From assembly GCF_020184175.1 (NCBI RefSeq), contig NC_065530.1, forward strand, positions 38,603,260-38,667,259: a stretch of DNA of 64,000 bases. Reading direction: 5' to 3'. Both the position numbers and the translations under genes were made by a program. Under the pieces are notes generated by a model. That model did no database searches. It had not been told where the DNA came from and saw only the letters and a program-made list of their open reading frames with translations. This document shows positions 52,201 to 64,000 of the stretch, piece by piece (position 1 is the stretch's first letter; each line of letters starts with the position of its first letter). This DNA is from Aphis gossypii. Its lineage: Eukaryota; Arthropoda; Insecta; Hemiptera; Aphididae.

Positions 52201-54134
52201 ACTAACAAAAAAGTGGTAGATATATAAAGATTTTGTATTTGACAAACTCCAAATCTAGTTGAAATTGATACTTATAAAAATTTCACCGCGTGTGAGTGCT
52301 GTATAAGCTAAACGTGAGTCAGAAATAGCGAGCTTAGGCTATATAGATTTATATAGTGCCATTTCAACTATAACCGCAGTGCGCGTTACCGTTTGCGGGG
52401 AATATTAATAATATATACATCAATGAAATACGGAGTCAAACTGCAATAATTATTACCAATTGTGCTATGGTGCAATAATATAACGTGATTCCCATCACGA
52501 CCTCCCATTGTTGTAAGCAAAGCCGTGCAGAACGAACGCAATCAATGTCAACCCGCAGATGATTCACTAAACGTTTTGTATAAACGAACACTCTTCTCCA
52601 CACCATAACTTTATAATAACGATATAATATTGTTACCCACTAAGTTTTTTTCGAAGAACCATATAATATATACCTATGTAAGCTGATGCCTATATTATAA
52701 AAGGTATATCAAGGTGGCATACGCAGGTGGTTTTTTCGTTCCCATACGAATACCTACTTACGACGATCGTATTTTAAATTTCCAACTGATATTAAGATAG
52801 GTAAACATCACACTATATATATATATGTGCACACGACTACACGAGTTGAGACAGTCATCGTTGCATGTTCATATAAGTATCTGAGTGATAAGTGTATTTC
52901 AACCTACATACTATTATTATAATTTTAAGCATTAACACGATCATAAAATTAAATTTAACCATAAGCTATAACTGTACGTATTATATAGGTGTACCACGCA
53001 ATATAATTTAATACATGTTTATAACTATACCTATATAAGTACTACTTTATCAGTGTAGTTGTAAGCTATTTGAACAAAATTGCAAAATTATTCAAGTTTA
53101 GGAGAAATTGTATTCAACGTACTCTAAAAACGTTTTTGAAATTTGAAGTATTTATATAATCAATTATGTAAATTTGTTTTAAATACTCGAATTAATGTTT
53201 TTTTTGTATACATTTACATTATTAAAAAAAATATTTTAAGTAATGAAGTACCTATTGATATTCACTAATTCCGATTTCAAAGCAATGTAATAATATTAAT
53301 ACTACTTAACTATATATTTTAACTAATAGACAATATTATAACATTATACAGTTATTATTTCACAGTTCATCAAATATTTAAATAATATTGAAAATAGTAA
53401 AATATTTGAAATAAAAATATAGATAGGTAATACTTTATGATTACATACAATATTCTTTTATATTGATTACTAGTGCTTTTAATAAATAGCTAAATATGCA
53501 AATTAAAATAGACAGTTTATTAAAAAAAATTGTGTTTTATATAAATACTATGAATTATGATTTAAACATTCTAAACCCTTTAAGGTGCTGTAAAAACAAA
53601 TGCATAATTGCATGCCAATTTCAAAAATGATTATATTATTGTACTTACAAGGACTTTTCTTCCACGTGTGATGTCCTTTTTATAATATCGTACGACAAAA
53701 AAAATACAACAATTTATTAGATAAAAATATAATAGGTAGACAATTTTTTATTGGAAATACCGTTTTGATATCAATTAATGTATGTAATACAATAATCATA
53801 CAGATATCAAAATCAGAAATACCAACGACAGATTTGATGACAAATCATATTATATTATAGGAACTTGCTCGAAAATACGAATAAAACAAAATAACAGATA
53901 CCTACAGTTGGATAGATAGTATTTCATATTATAATATTATACTAACTTGGACGTGGTCTTGAAGAAGTTCGACTCTTTGTTCATGAGTTCGGAACGAAAC
54001 TTGGTCATCTCGTCTTCCATTTTTCGCATTTCAGCGTCAAAACGCTCGCGGATGTTGCTGAATTCAGAGTCGATCACACTGAAGTCGCCCAACTTGATAG
54101 GGATGTCTCGCTTGACGCCAGTGTTGTGTGCCAT
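46271..54134 (-). CDS. Small heat-shock protein, HSPB8 / CG14207-like
   Basis: ATP-independent holdase of the alpha-crystallin family; the fly CG14207/HSPB8 type works with BAG3/Starvin in chaperone-assisted autophagy. Four exons join in frame: 54134-53947, 53675-53649 (27 nt), 49270-49069 and 46465-46271, giving 203 residues. The N terminus has KRDIPIKLGDFSVIDSEFSN and IRERFDAEMRKMEDEMTKFR, characteristic of this subgroup. The alpha-crystallin domain (about 113-195) shows LKLRFDVSQYEPEEIVVKTV, then NREFLLPKGTNPE and SLSKDGVLTVEAPLP; the end is LIPISHH. Introns of 4.4 and 2.6 kb make it the largest gene here. The 27-nt exon can be skipped without a frameshift. A heat-shock-element array lies 548-573 bp upstream of the ATG. 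Confidence 0.92.
48268..48325. repeat. 29-bp tandem duplication of pure A/T sequence
   Basis: Two identical 29-bp units (48268-48296, 48297-48325) made only of A and T lie inside the large sHSP intron 3. The units are themselves near-palindromic. Confidence 0.8.
49271..53648 (-). other. Large intron 2 of the small heat-shock gene
   Basis: A 4.38-kb intron between the 27-nt exon and the exon beginning the crystallin domain. It is AT-rich with no recognised gene. A less AT-rich stretch at about 52260-52600 (GCGCGTTACCGTTTGCGGGG and neighbours) could hold regulatory DNA or an alternative first exon; nothing firmer can be said. Confidence 0.5.
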
Positions 54135-54559
54135 TTATATTTTAGCGTGTGCAAAGAAAATAATCGATAACGGAACGGACGAGAGTTTGAAGGGGTAAAA
54201 ATGCGACGGTAATAATATAAGATATTATATAATATCTAATATGATATAATAGGTAGGTGGTTTGTATGGCGAATTATATTCCGCTAAAAATCGACTGTTG
54301 TATGGACACGCGCCGAACACACTCAGGGTATGACTGACGCCAGCGGACCCGCGTTCGGTCTATATGAGTGGAAAATCGAACACCCACCATTTTCACGCGG
54401 ATGCTGGTCGAGCGCGCACGCGCACGCAGTGTAGGCGACGAGAATAACTAAATGTGTATATAGGTATATTGTATTATAATATACGTGTAACCAAACGTTT
54501 ATTACATATTATTACATTAGATGTTCCCTTTCCTTTATTTTGTCGTTTAGCTTCAATAC

Positions 54560-54560
<1 letters not shown>

Positions 54561-54596
<36 letters not shown>
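54561..54596. repeat. (ATT)12 microsatellite
   Basis: Twelve perfect ATT units lie between the heat-shock elements and the small heat-shock gene; immediately followed by TTGTGTGTCTGTG. Confidence 0.9.
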
Positions 54597-54681
54597 TTGT
54601 GTGTCTGTGTATTTGTACTCACGAAACCGCCGGTAAAAACGCGTGCGCGCTTCGTCTCGGCGGCGCGTGGGTGTTGGACGA

Positions 54682-54707
54682 TTCGAGAAAAAAGTTCTAG
54701 AAATTTC
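54682..54707 (-). promoter_or_regulatory. Heat-shock element array upstream of the sHSP gene
   Basis: TTCTAGAAATTTC at 54695-54707 is a perfect three-unit HSF site (TTCnnGAAnnTTC). A two-unit site TTCGAGAA lies at 54682-54689. The position is 548-573 bp before the ATG, so a leader intron or a long 5' UTR is likely. A CATATAG-type TATA candidate on the minus strand near 54360-54366 lies between. Confidence 0.65.
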
Positions 54708-54846
54708 CAAAACAATTATTTATACAATTTATGACTATTGACTATAGAGTAAATAAGTATATACTTACTAATGTTATATATATTTTTATTTTATTCAACC
54801 GTTCGATAACAATACGAATATACGATATATACTGCCGCCGTATATA

Positions 54847-57595
54847 TGGTGTGGAACACCATATATATATATATATATATGTATGTATACCGGGCGTTAC
54901 CATGGTGCACAAAATTATTGTACAAGAACTCTTGTAACCATAACACAGAAAATTTCCGATTGAAATTTAATATTAGTATGGGCTCAAGGATTATGTTTTA
55001 AAGATTTAAAATCCACGTTGTTGATATACAATATATTGATAGCAGATTACGAATTTCAATATTTGTCGAGTTCGAAGATATAAACTGCAAACATGAGATA
55101 GAATCATACGGTCACATAAATATCTTTAGTTTCCTGACAAAAATAAATTTATTTATTTATCAATTTCGAAATTTGCATTCATGAATAGATTATACAAAAT
55201 AAGATTATATCGTACATTTTAGATTCTGATGAATGTATTAGTTTTATCATGATGTGTTTTTTTTATGTCTATTAAAATTAGGTATTCTATAAGAAATGGA
55301 TGAGGTTTTGAAGATTAACCTTTTTTAAAATAGGAATATATTAAAAATTGATACAAAATCCGTATTGGGTTACTTTTAATTTTTATTCTAAAGTTATTAT
55401 TATCTCAAAATCTTTTTAGCAGTTATTTGAATTAGAAAAGCTCAGTTCCTTTTTTCATATGTTGTTGTCTGAATTACATACCTACATAGTTATTTATCTA
55501 AAATTATTGTATGACGTCACATTTGTTTAATCTATTTTTACCTTACATTCATCATATTGAAATAAATTGCAAATAATTTTATCTATAATTACTATTTTAC
55601 ATAATTCCTTTGGCAAAAAATTATAAACTTTACATCATATTATTTACTTAAGTATAATTATTATTAAAGATTGATTTGATAAAAAAATTTAATAATATGT
55701 ATATTGTACTTTGAATTTATACATAGATGATAAATTGTATAGAAGTATATTTATTAGTTTATTACATATGTATAAAAACAGTTTACTAATATTATATTAA
55801 ATATTTCATAATTATTTTAAAAATTACATTTTTTTTTTGTCTACGATACTTTGTTGTATGAAAATTTCACTAGCTTCAGTGTAATATTATAGCTGTGTTA
55901 GGTACATAGCTTTAATACTGTATAGGTGTATTCTATTTAATATAATAGCAGAGAAACTTACATCATAAAACTGTTTTAGGAAATTTGGTTTTTAAATTGA
56001 AATAAAATCATATGATAATTACTAATTAGAATGTATATGAGTAATTTAATGTTGACTGAAAAAGGGTAACAATTTATAAATAAATTGAATTAAATTAGTA
56101 AAAATATTTTAAAACAGGTACTTACATTAATTTCTAACCAAAAATATTTTATTTAGTAATAATAGGTTTATCTTATATTTTTATTCGATTGAAACCATTA
56201 TTTGGACCTAAATTTTGGCACAGTTTAAAATTAAATGTATCGTTAAGTGCACACTGCACATATTAATATATTAGTTCAAGGCTGTGTCTGTTAACATTAG
56301 CCACTAGCCACTAAATTAAGGTTAAATTTTATTATTTTAACGGAACAAGTATTTTTTTGTTTTTATTATTAATTGTACAGATATATCTTAATAAAGGTAA
56401 GCACTAAGCACATACCCAATTTAAATTTATTTAAATTGAATGTATTAATAGTCAGCTTATTTTGCTAATTCATGTTGGCACATCACACAAAGCTTTCACC
56501 CGGAAGTCATAATGCATAGCTAGCTGTTCACTAAATGCAAAATCAACTAGTGCTTAAAGAACTCTGCAATTTAAGTATAAATTCAAGTTAATTGAGATAT
56601 ATTAACTCTGAAATGTCCAAAGACCGCAATACGTCCAATTTTTAGTAATCAAAATAATGAAACATGTGAATATAACTTCTTTAGTACACAATGCTAGCTG
56701 GTGGAGTGTTACGTCATGATGGGGGTTTGAAATAATCAACTATTTCGTATAGTAACAAACTATGCCAATAAACTATAAATACTTAAAACATAATATTATA
56801 TTCACCTATATAATATAACATATAGGTAATCCTAATATTTAATATTTTAATACATGTATTATGTAAAATAACTATATCATTAATTTTTTTGAAACAACCC
56901 TCATTTGATATCTGTATTTCTTATACAATAGACAATATTCACTATACACATACAAATTACAGTGTATGTACTTTTATTTGTATAAATACTCATTATCTTA
57001 AAAACTTATTAATGTTTTTGAAAATATTTTTTTTAACATACGTTTTTTGTTTATTATTTAAAGATAGGTACAACATTTTCTTGAAATTTTAATAAATAAC
57101 AATTGAATTTCGAATAAGTATTTATAGTTTAGATAATACTATAAAATACAAATCATTGTTTTAAATAATTTTACTCGACGATGGGTAGAAAATAATTCAT
57201 TCCATGCTTAGTTGATATCCACGTTAATATCACGATGTATATTATATTCAATGACGCTAGTCCGTTTTAGCGATCTCTCCCATTGTGGATCGCAAATTTC
57301 GTCGTTTTTAACCGACGTAATGTTTAAAATTACATTTCATTAGTATTTATAATGATAGGCAAAACTGATATTACATGTAGAATTTTATGAACGCTTGGAA
57401 ACGCATCTAAATTACAAATATTAAGCGGACACGATTTTTATTTTTGCAGCATTGGGGGGGGGATTGAACCCACAAATCCCCCCTTGCGTACGGGTGTGAA
57501 TAGGGGATGGTTTTAAATACGGTTTTGCTAACTACTTATAGTCTTCAACGGCAGGTGACGATCACGCTGCTGCTGCGGCTGTTGCCACAATGCGG
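54847..57595. other. Intergenic, AT-rich, no gene recognised
   Basis: It includes an (AT)n run near 54862-54880, a short copy of the dispersed repeat at 55222-55270 (GATTCTGATGAATGTATTAG, TCATGATGTG, T tract), and near 57451-57483 a G-tract/C-tract pair around ATTGAACCCACAAATCC that may be a transposon end. No exon is supported. Confidence 0.4.
55222..55270 (+). repeat. Short copy of the dispersed AT-rich repeat
   Basis: GATTCTGATGAATGTATTAG followed by TTTTATCATGATGTG and a T run matches the left end of the 5048 element with the ACGAAG block deleted. Confidence 0.5.
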
Positions 57596-58205
57596 TGACG
57601 TGATGCGTCATCAACTACATTGATGACTAGACAATAATCGCGTAAGGGTATCGATATGAAAGAGTCTGCAGTTGATATTTGCAGTGAAGATAGAAATACC
57701 CAATGGTAATTGTAAATGAATACCGATACGTAGACGTTGTATATCAGAGAAATATGAATTATAATATATTAGGGTGGGTGAGAGGAACATCTGCAGGGTA
57801 ACGGATCCATTGCACAGCTGAATATATTTAGCCATAACCACTAAATTTGGTTTAAAATACGACGTTGTTGTCGAAACTAATATAGTATAGGTAGGTCGTA
57901 GCCCGTAGGTAGGTAGGTACCTATAGATATTTCGATAGATCTCTCGCGGTGCGAGTGCGCATGACGTCAACTATCACTCGTCTGTTTTCTGTGCGAATCG
58001 ATTGTGTTCCGGTCACCGTCTTCCGTTTATAGAAATGTTTGTAGGATAGTGACGACGGCGGCATAACATACTATTTACTAATAATGTTATAGAATGGGGC
58101 GACGACCACGCAGGACGCGATAAACGAGTCTCCGACGGGCGGGCGTCATCAATGACTCATGCCATAATAATATTATTATGCCCGGCCAACACTTCTGTGA
58201 CGTCA
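57596..58205. promoter_or_regulatory. Cluster of bZIP (CRE/AP-1) sites in a GC-richer island
   Basis: TGACGTGA at 57596-57603, TGCGTCA at 57604-57610, TGACGTCA at 57962-57969, TGACTCA at 58153-58159 and TGACGTCA at 58198-58205. The 57.54-58.26 kb interval is clearly less AT-rich than its surroundings and is followed by a TATATAG at about 58227-58233. This is the look of an insect promoter or enhancer. No coding exon beside it was identified, so the target is unknown. Confidence 0.45.
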
Positions 58206-58372
58206 CTGCGTGTTTTACGACCACATGTATATAGAGCGTCGTGTGTATATATATAACATATATATGCCAACTTTATGATTTTAGACCCTATACTGTGGCA
58301 CTCATTGCAAGTCTTTTTGGATCTTTCAAAACGCACGTAATGAACAGGAATAAAATATACTCCATCCTGATA

Positions 58373-58540
58373 CTATAAGATTATACATAAAAGAAAAAAA
58401 GAATCATCCTCGATCGAAAGATCACGACTTTCGATTATCATAGTGTAATTTGTTTCATCATAATTCGATGAATTTTTGGAAGGTGGTAGTCTCCTCGAAA
58501 ATTTTAATTTCAACACGTCTCCAGACATGGCTAAATTTTT
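58373..58540 (-). other. Exon-like open stretch, unidentified
   Basis: On the minus strand a good acceptor GTTTTACAG is followed by 55 open codons to TAG (58373-58375). The product includes KNLAMSGDVLKLKFSRRLPP and ESRDLSIEDDSFF. It resembles a terminal exon in composition. No family is recognised. Confidence 0.25.
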
Positions 58541-58847
58541 CTGTAAAACGAAAGCATATTTTATAATATCTTTTTATTAGGTATATACCACTGTCCACTA
58601 TATACTCTACCAATTAATAGGTGAAATAGTTCATTTAATCGTAAGTGACTTGTATAATAGGTGCGTTGGATCAGATCACGTTGACGATCTATTAAAAATA
58701 AGCATGTTGAGTCACTTTTTCTTTACTGAAGTAAAAAAACAAAGTATAAATGTACCCACTTTTTTAAATGTGGGCATTTCATTTTATCAATATGTATGCT
58801 GCAGCAGTTCCCTAAGGTTATAAAACCAAATTTTGAATAAACCTAAT

Positions 58848-58955
58848 TTATTTAAGATTTAACACTTTAATAATTGAACGAACAATTGCTAAATGATCGG
58901 CGACTGCATTAGAGGAAATCGTAGGTGATTTATATTTTTTGGCATTACCAACATA
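58848..58955 (-). other. Exon-like open stretch, unidentified
   Basis: On the minus strand the acceptor TATATTTTCAG precedes YVGNAKKYKSPTISSNAVAD then HLAIVRSIIKVLNLK and a TAA stop (35 codons). It lies upstream of the 58373-58540 stretch on the same strand and could be an alternative terminal exon. No family is recognised. Confidence 0.25.
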
Positions 58956-59039
58956 CTGAAAATATAATATTTGTAAAGATATGTAGTTTATTGTAGACAT
59001 TTTTCTCGTGTACATTTTCTCGATTTTATATGTTTTCAC

Positions 59040-62000
59040 AAAATACGAGTATGACGAAAACGTACATCCTTTTTAGTTTTTAATCTGTTACACTTGTCTG
59101 GTGAAATAGATTTCATAAAAAATGATAGATAATTTCGATTTTATAAATATTGCACGATTGACCCCGCCCGACCACTAAAACGGGAATTATAGGTGTTACT
59201 TACCAGATATGCAGTATACGAGGTAATAATATATTATATTGATGCCATAGATTCATCTATAATAACATGCATTACAGGTATTAGGATTATTATCGACGAT
59301 TTTTTCCGGTTTTTTTTATACTTCATTTTAAAACCTTAAATAGTATACTGTGTTACCGACTGCGTCAGCTCGCACTGTCCTCACCATGTAAATACTGCTT
59401 GAATTGACATTTTGTTTTATTGAGTTTTATTCATACGATTTGGTAAACTTACGACTTATCTACATAGTATATATATTATATTTTATGGGAAGCGGTAACT
59501 ACTTTAACATAGCGTTGCTTAATTTCTCCATTGAGGTAGCCGATCGTCCTATTTTCTATTCTAGGCTATGGGTCCTTGGTCCTTTACTAATAATAGAACT
59601 TTGATCGGAATTAATTCCTATTAATATTTTACTGTTTATAGATTAGTATTCATACGAAATATACGAGTTCATTGATTTTAATACTGCTTATTGCTTATTG
59701 ATTAGATTTGTTTGTGAATGGTCTACTAATTTGTGTGGAAATTTTTTTTCTTAATGTTTCTTCGATTTTAGTCGTGTTTGTTTGCCTAAATAGAACCATT
59801 GTTCAGATTAATATAGTTTGGATGGATTCAAATTAGATAATACATATGAATAGTAGCTAATGTTACATATTTTGACACCAGTACTTAATATAAATAAAAG
59901 CTCATTTTTTACAATATTTAAAAGAAAAAAACTGTATAATAGTACATAATAATAATACAGAGGCTAGGCATATTCATTTACTCTTACAATGTAGTACATT
60001 TTTTAAATTAATTTTAGTTATTATTATTTAGACACCAACGTTTTTTGATAAGACGTAGATAATTATTAGAGTGTGACTAAAGACTACAAACTTAAGAATA
60101 AACAATAAGTATACATTTAATTAATTTAATATTAAATTATTTGTCTGTAAAAAGTAAAATTCTTAATAAAAATTAATTAACTATTACTATTTATTTGGAA
60201 CTAGAATGAATCCCTGTCAATCGCAGACAAATATGGCTTTATATGAATTTTATTTTTATCCAAGTATGTAAACATAATATTATTACAACAAAATAAAGTA
60301 AAATAATGGAACCTGATACAAGGAATTGTCAATTATTATTTATAATTCAAACTAGCTGTACATCAAATAAAAAATATAATCGTATGTAAAGATATTAGGT
60401 ATATAAGTCACCATTGGTTAAAATATGGGTTTATTATAGATATTTAATAATTAACTTAAAAAAATTATCTTTTCCTTATACTATTATTTATTCGTTAACC
60501 AGTATCTACAGATAAGATTGTATGGAAATAAACAAAAAAGTCTAAATCTATAGTGACTTCAGTATTATATCATATCAATTAAACTAATGGGAAAAATGAT
60601 GTAAGACTTTCCAAATATTTATATGCTTTAACTACAAATGACAAAATAAGATAAAGATCGCATTACTGTGTATTTTAATAAACCCAAAATACTGTACCTA
60701 TTATACTTATTTATTTTAGTATTTATAACTCAAAGTATCAAATTTTATAAAATATGAACTTGTAAAGTTATACCAAAACGTCCAATACCATATTTGGCCA
60801 TTTTTTAGGCTTTTTTTTAAAAAAAAAAAATTGTATATATAGGATCTATAGGTAATAATATAAATTAATTTGTACATTATATTATAATATCCTGTTAAAA
60901 TATTGAAAAATAAAGTAGCTGCATTGAAACTGTAATACATAATTTTATTATAATTTACAGTGGCTTATGGAGATTTATAAATTTAAAACCATGCAGTTGA
61001 AAACATTTCATTAAATTAGCAATTTATCGATATACGTTCCAAAAATAATAAATTTGAAGGAAATGACGAGTTTTTCAATATGTAATATTGTAATATTTAT
61101 AATGCATGTTATTAAAAATTATAATATATAGGTACATTGTAAATATATGGATATGAAAAATAACAAATGTTTAAAACAAATTGACATATTATTGACCAAA
61201 ACCGTAATAGGTATATTTAGTATGTTGATGTTGTTCTGAGAATTGGATCATGTATCTGATATAATATCTAAAAATACTAAAAAATAGTTTATCCGAATTT
61301 GAGCATCAGCTTTATAGTCAACAAGGTTACTGTATAGTTATTTGTTAGATTTATAAAATAATAAGCTCTAACCTTCTCTTTTACATAAAAAGCTTATAAT
61401 TATAATTGAGTTCTCATAAATTGCACGTCTTATGACTTTTAACACAGTATTTTCAAAAATATAAATACTAAAGTTCTATAAAATATGTATTCTATAAACA
61501 ATATAAATTAAAATATAACACGCAGCTTAAGCAATCAGCTATAAAAGCTGTAAGATACATTTTTTCTGACAGATATCAAAACTATACCTCCCACGTATTA
61601 ATATATGATATTAAGGTAAGTCGTTTTTCATGATTTTCTGGAAGACATCTGGGAACTTCCAAAAATAAACCATTTAAATTATTATTAGTGTTGAATTTAT
61701 AAGCTGAATGACATACTTTTGGAACATCCCAAAAGTATTTACGCTCAAAACAAAACACGTCATTGTATAATATAAAACCAAAATTAAAAATGCAAATATG
61801 TTTTAAATAAATGCATATTAACTATAAAAATGTTAATTCATATAAATGTACACTTAACACTAGTATTATAACAAAACATAATACGTCATATTGAAATTAT
61901 ATTTTAGCTCATATTTCATCTATTTATTATTAATTTATTTATTGAAGCGGATTTAACGGTATTATTGTCTGGATTATTTAGTCCAATTTATTAACCGTAC

Positions 62001-64000
62001 CTATGTGCATTATAATATTTCAATGGATCTTAATTATTACTTTACCAGGTTATAGGTTTAACGATTATTCGATTATCCATTATCCGATTTAATGTTTTAA
62101 GATACACTTTGCATGGATAGGAAGAAAAATTGCACATCACAGCCAAAAATTAGATAAATCGAATCAAATATAAATATAGTTTAATAACCAGCATTACATT
62201 TGAAATTTGGATCACACAGTTTTCAAGTAGTCCGTTCTAGACTTTTTATTTTTAAGTATAGGTAGTAGATATCATATAGACAATAATCTAAAATAACATT
62301 ATTTTATTGCAGGTTTTTTTTGATTTTTTTAAACAGAAATACACAATATTTTATTTTTAAAAGTCGAATTTTGAATATAACAAACTTCAAATATTAATCT
62401 GTAAGTGAGTTAGCAATTAAAGTGCAATAGGTTTTGAATACATTTATTTTTTAAATTAGCTTTTTTATTCCTTATAGGGTTCTTTTGGCCTTATATAGGG
62501 TTAGAGATCTAGGTTTACAGATAAAAGTGAGGTAATTTTCTCAATCGCTGTAAGTTAATAATATTATTAATTCAACCTGACAATATTAATGTATTTAAAT
62601 TTTGATTATATAAGTAGTTAGGTACATTATAGCATATCGTGTATAAGTGAATTTCATCCTTTAAAATGTGTGTACCTACTACACATCTGTACGTGATTGA
62701 AAGCGTGTTACCAGTAAATCACATAATTATGATAAATATTATATAATCTCATTAGTGAATGTAGTGATACCAAAATAGTCATAGGTATCTAGTACTTATA
62801 TCAATATATCACGTTACGAATTTTATTATTGTTATAATGTTATTTATATTTTAATTTGTTTATGGCAGATTACAATTAGACATAGTATTTAAATTTAATA
62901 ATACAGATCAAGTTAAATAGGTAAATGTAAATGTTTTTTTTTTTTTTTTGAATAAAAAAAAAATAATTATATTTTAAGATACAATAAGAGCTTTCATAGA
63001 ATGGTTCACGATTAGTAATAACTCTCAATAAATTACGAATACCTATACATAATGATAATACCTATATATTAAATATATGGCTATATTGTAATTGTGTTAA
63101 AATATAATTTTGTAAGCTGTATTTAGTTGAACTGTTTACTATTTAGACACAATATAAATACATATTATACGAAAACGCTTACACGATTTAATGAGGATAT
63201 TGCTATTTTTTTTCAGTTCATAAGTTATACAAATATGATTTATTTATTAATATCTGTATGAAATGTACCTATATTATAATAAAAAATCAACTTCAAACAC
63301 AAAAATAGTTTAGTAGGGACGATATTAATTGAATCGTCTCGGCATACTAAATTGTTTGGTATTCTTATATTTTTTTCGTTTAAATGAGGCATACAGTAAA
63401 TAGTAATTATAGTTGACAGTGATTTTTAAGGTATGAGTTCAAGTAACTTTGAACACTTTTCGTTTTTAAATACTTTAGCTTATACCTCGACATTGAAAAG
63501 TTATTTTTGTTGTTGATACTATTCCAAAGTCACTGTCCGATTTGCCAAATCTGTTTTTAGGTAAATGAGATATCGACAGTGGTTTTGAAGCCACCAAGTG
63601 TTCATTAAAATTTCCAAAATATCTACTCGTCGATCCAATTAAGCGATTGAATTGTAATTGCAGTTCACAATAATTGTATTTTATCGGTTTCGTTCCTATA
63701 AATGTCCAACAAACGATCGGCGGTTGAGAATATTAAATACATGTTAAAATAATAATATGAGTCAAGGGATTTATTTAAGAAACGACCGGTCAGAAGCCAA
63801 AGAGGTCTTGGTGAGTGAAAAATCTACCTACATTGACCATATATGGTGCGTGTGGATTTGTCCGGTAACCAAACAACGACTATTTTAGGATTAGTGTACC
63901 AGCCACCAGGCGCAACCAGTTAATGTGACACATTATTATTGCATTTAATTTGATTTTTAACCTTCGCGCATTTATAATAAATAATAACTACATTCAATTT
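59040..64000. other. Gene-poor AT-rich right end of the window
   Basis: No gene is assigned. Long A/T tracts and TAGGTAC-type runs dominate. The last kilobase (63.3-63.95 kb) is somewhat less AT-rich and holds one possible first exon (63757-63810). Confidence 0.4.
63757..63810 (+). other. Possible first coding exon
   Basis: ATG followed by 17 codons (MSQGIYLRNDRSEAKEVL) ends exactly at a consensus donor G|GTGAGT. The frame is short and could arise by chance; downstream exons would be outside the window. Confidence 0.2.

Noticed and set aside
54474..54734. Arg-rich and Asn-rich frames around the (ATT)12 repeat
   Set aside because: Poly-Asn and poly-Ile are the microsatellite translated; no homology and no splice context.
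57611..57970. A 119-codon minus-strand frame in the bZIP-site island
   Set aside because: No domain, low-complexity composition and no splice or start context; likely open by chance in GC-richer DNA.

Overview
The window looks like nuclear DNA of an insect, most likely an aphid (Hemiptera: Aphididae). It is very AT-rich, has short GT-AG introns, carries replication-dependent animal histone genes that end in the metazoan histone stem-loop, and holds many dispersed AT-rich repeats. The aphid assignment is inference from overall style, from the repeats and from the protein families; no species was identified.

The left part (1 to about 24 kb) is a histone locus of twelve genes: three H2A, three H2B (one frameshifted), two H3, two H4 and two H1. 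H2A/H2B and H3/H4 are divergent pairs sharing one promoter region. Positions 1-9187 form a huge imperfect palindrome. A 2.46-kb arm with H2A and H2B (1-2457) recurs almost identically in inverse orientation (6734-9187). The 4.28-kb spacer holds a DUF4806-domain gene, a broken FLYWCH-type gene fragment and repeats. Then follow H4/H3 (9.7-10.8 kb), H1 (13.0 kb), a second H3/H4 pair (16.7-17.8 kb) in inverted order, a second H2A/H2B pair (19.4-20.6 kb) and a second, divergent H1 (23.3 kb). Each gene is followed by a 16-nt stem-loop for U7/SLBP-dependent 3' processing.

The middle part (26-41 kb) has single-copy genes that could be rebuilt exon by exon: ric-8 (+, 11 exons, 536 aa), then on the minus strand TFB1M (5 exons, 364 aa), COA3 (one coding exon, 87 aa, ending 17 nt before the TFB1M start codon) and TRAP1 (15 exons, 683 aa). 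COA3, TFB1M and TRAP1 are all mitochondrial: respiratory-complex IV assembly, 12S rRNA dimethylation and a mitochondrial Hsp90.

The right part (41-64 kb) is sparse. A small heat-shock protein of the HSPB8/CG14207 type spans 46.3-54.1 kb on the minus strand, with a 27-nt microexon and a strong heat-shock-element array about 560 bp upstream of its ATG. Beyond it lie simple repeats, a cluster of bZIP (CRE/AP-1) sites at 57.6-58.2 kb and a few orphan exon-like stretches, with no gene that can be assigned with confidence.
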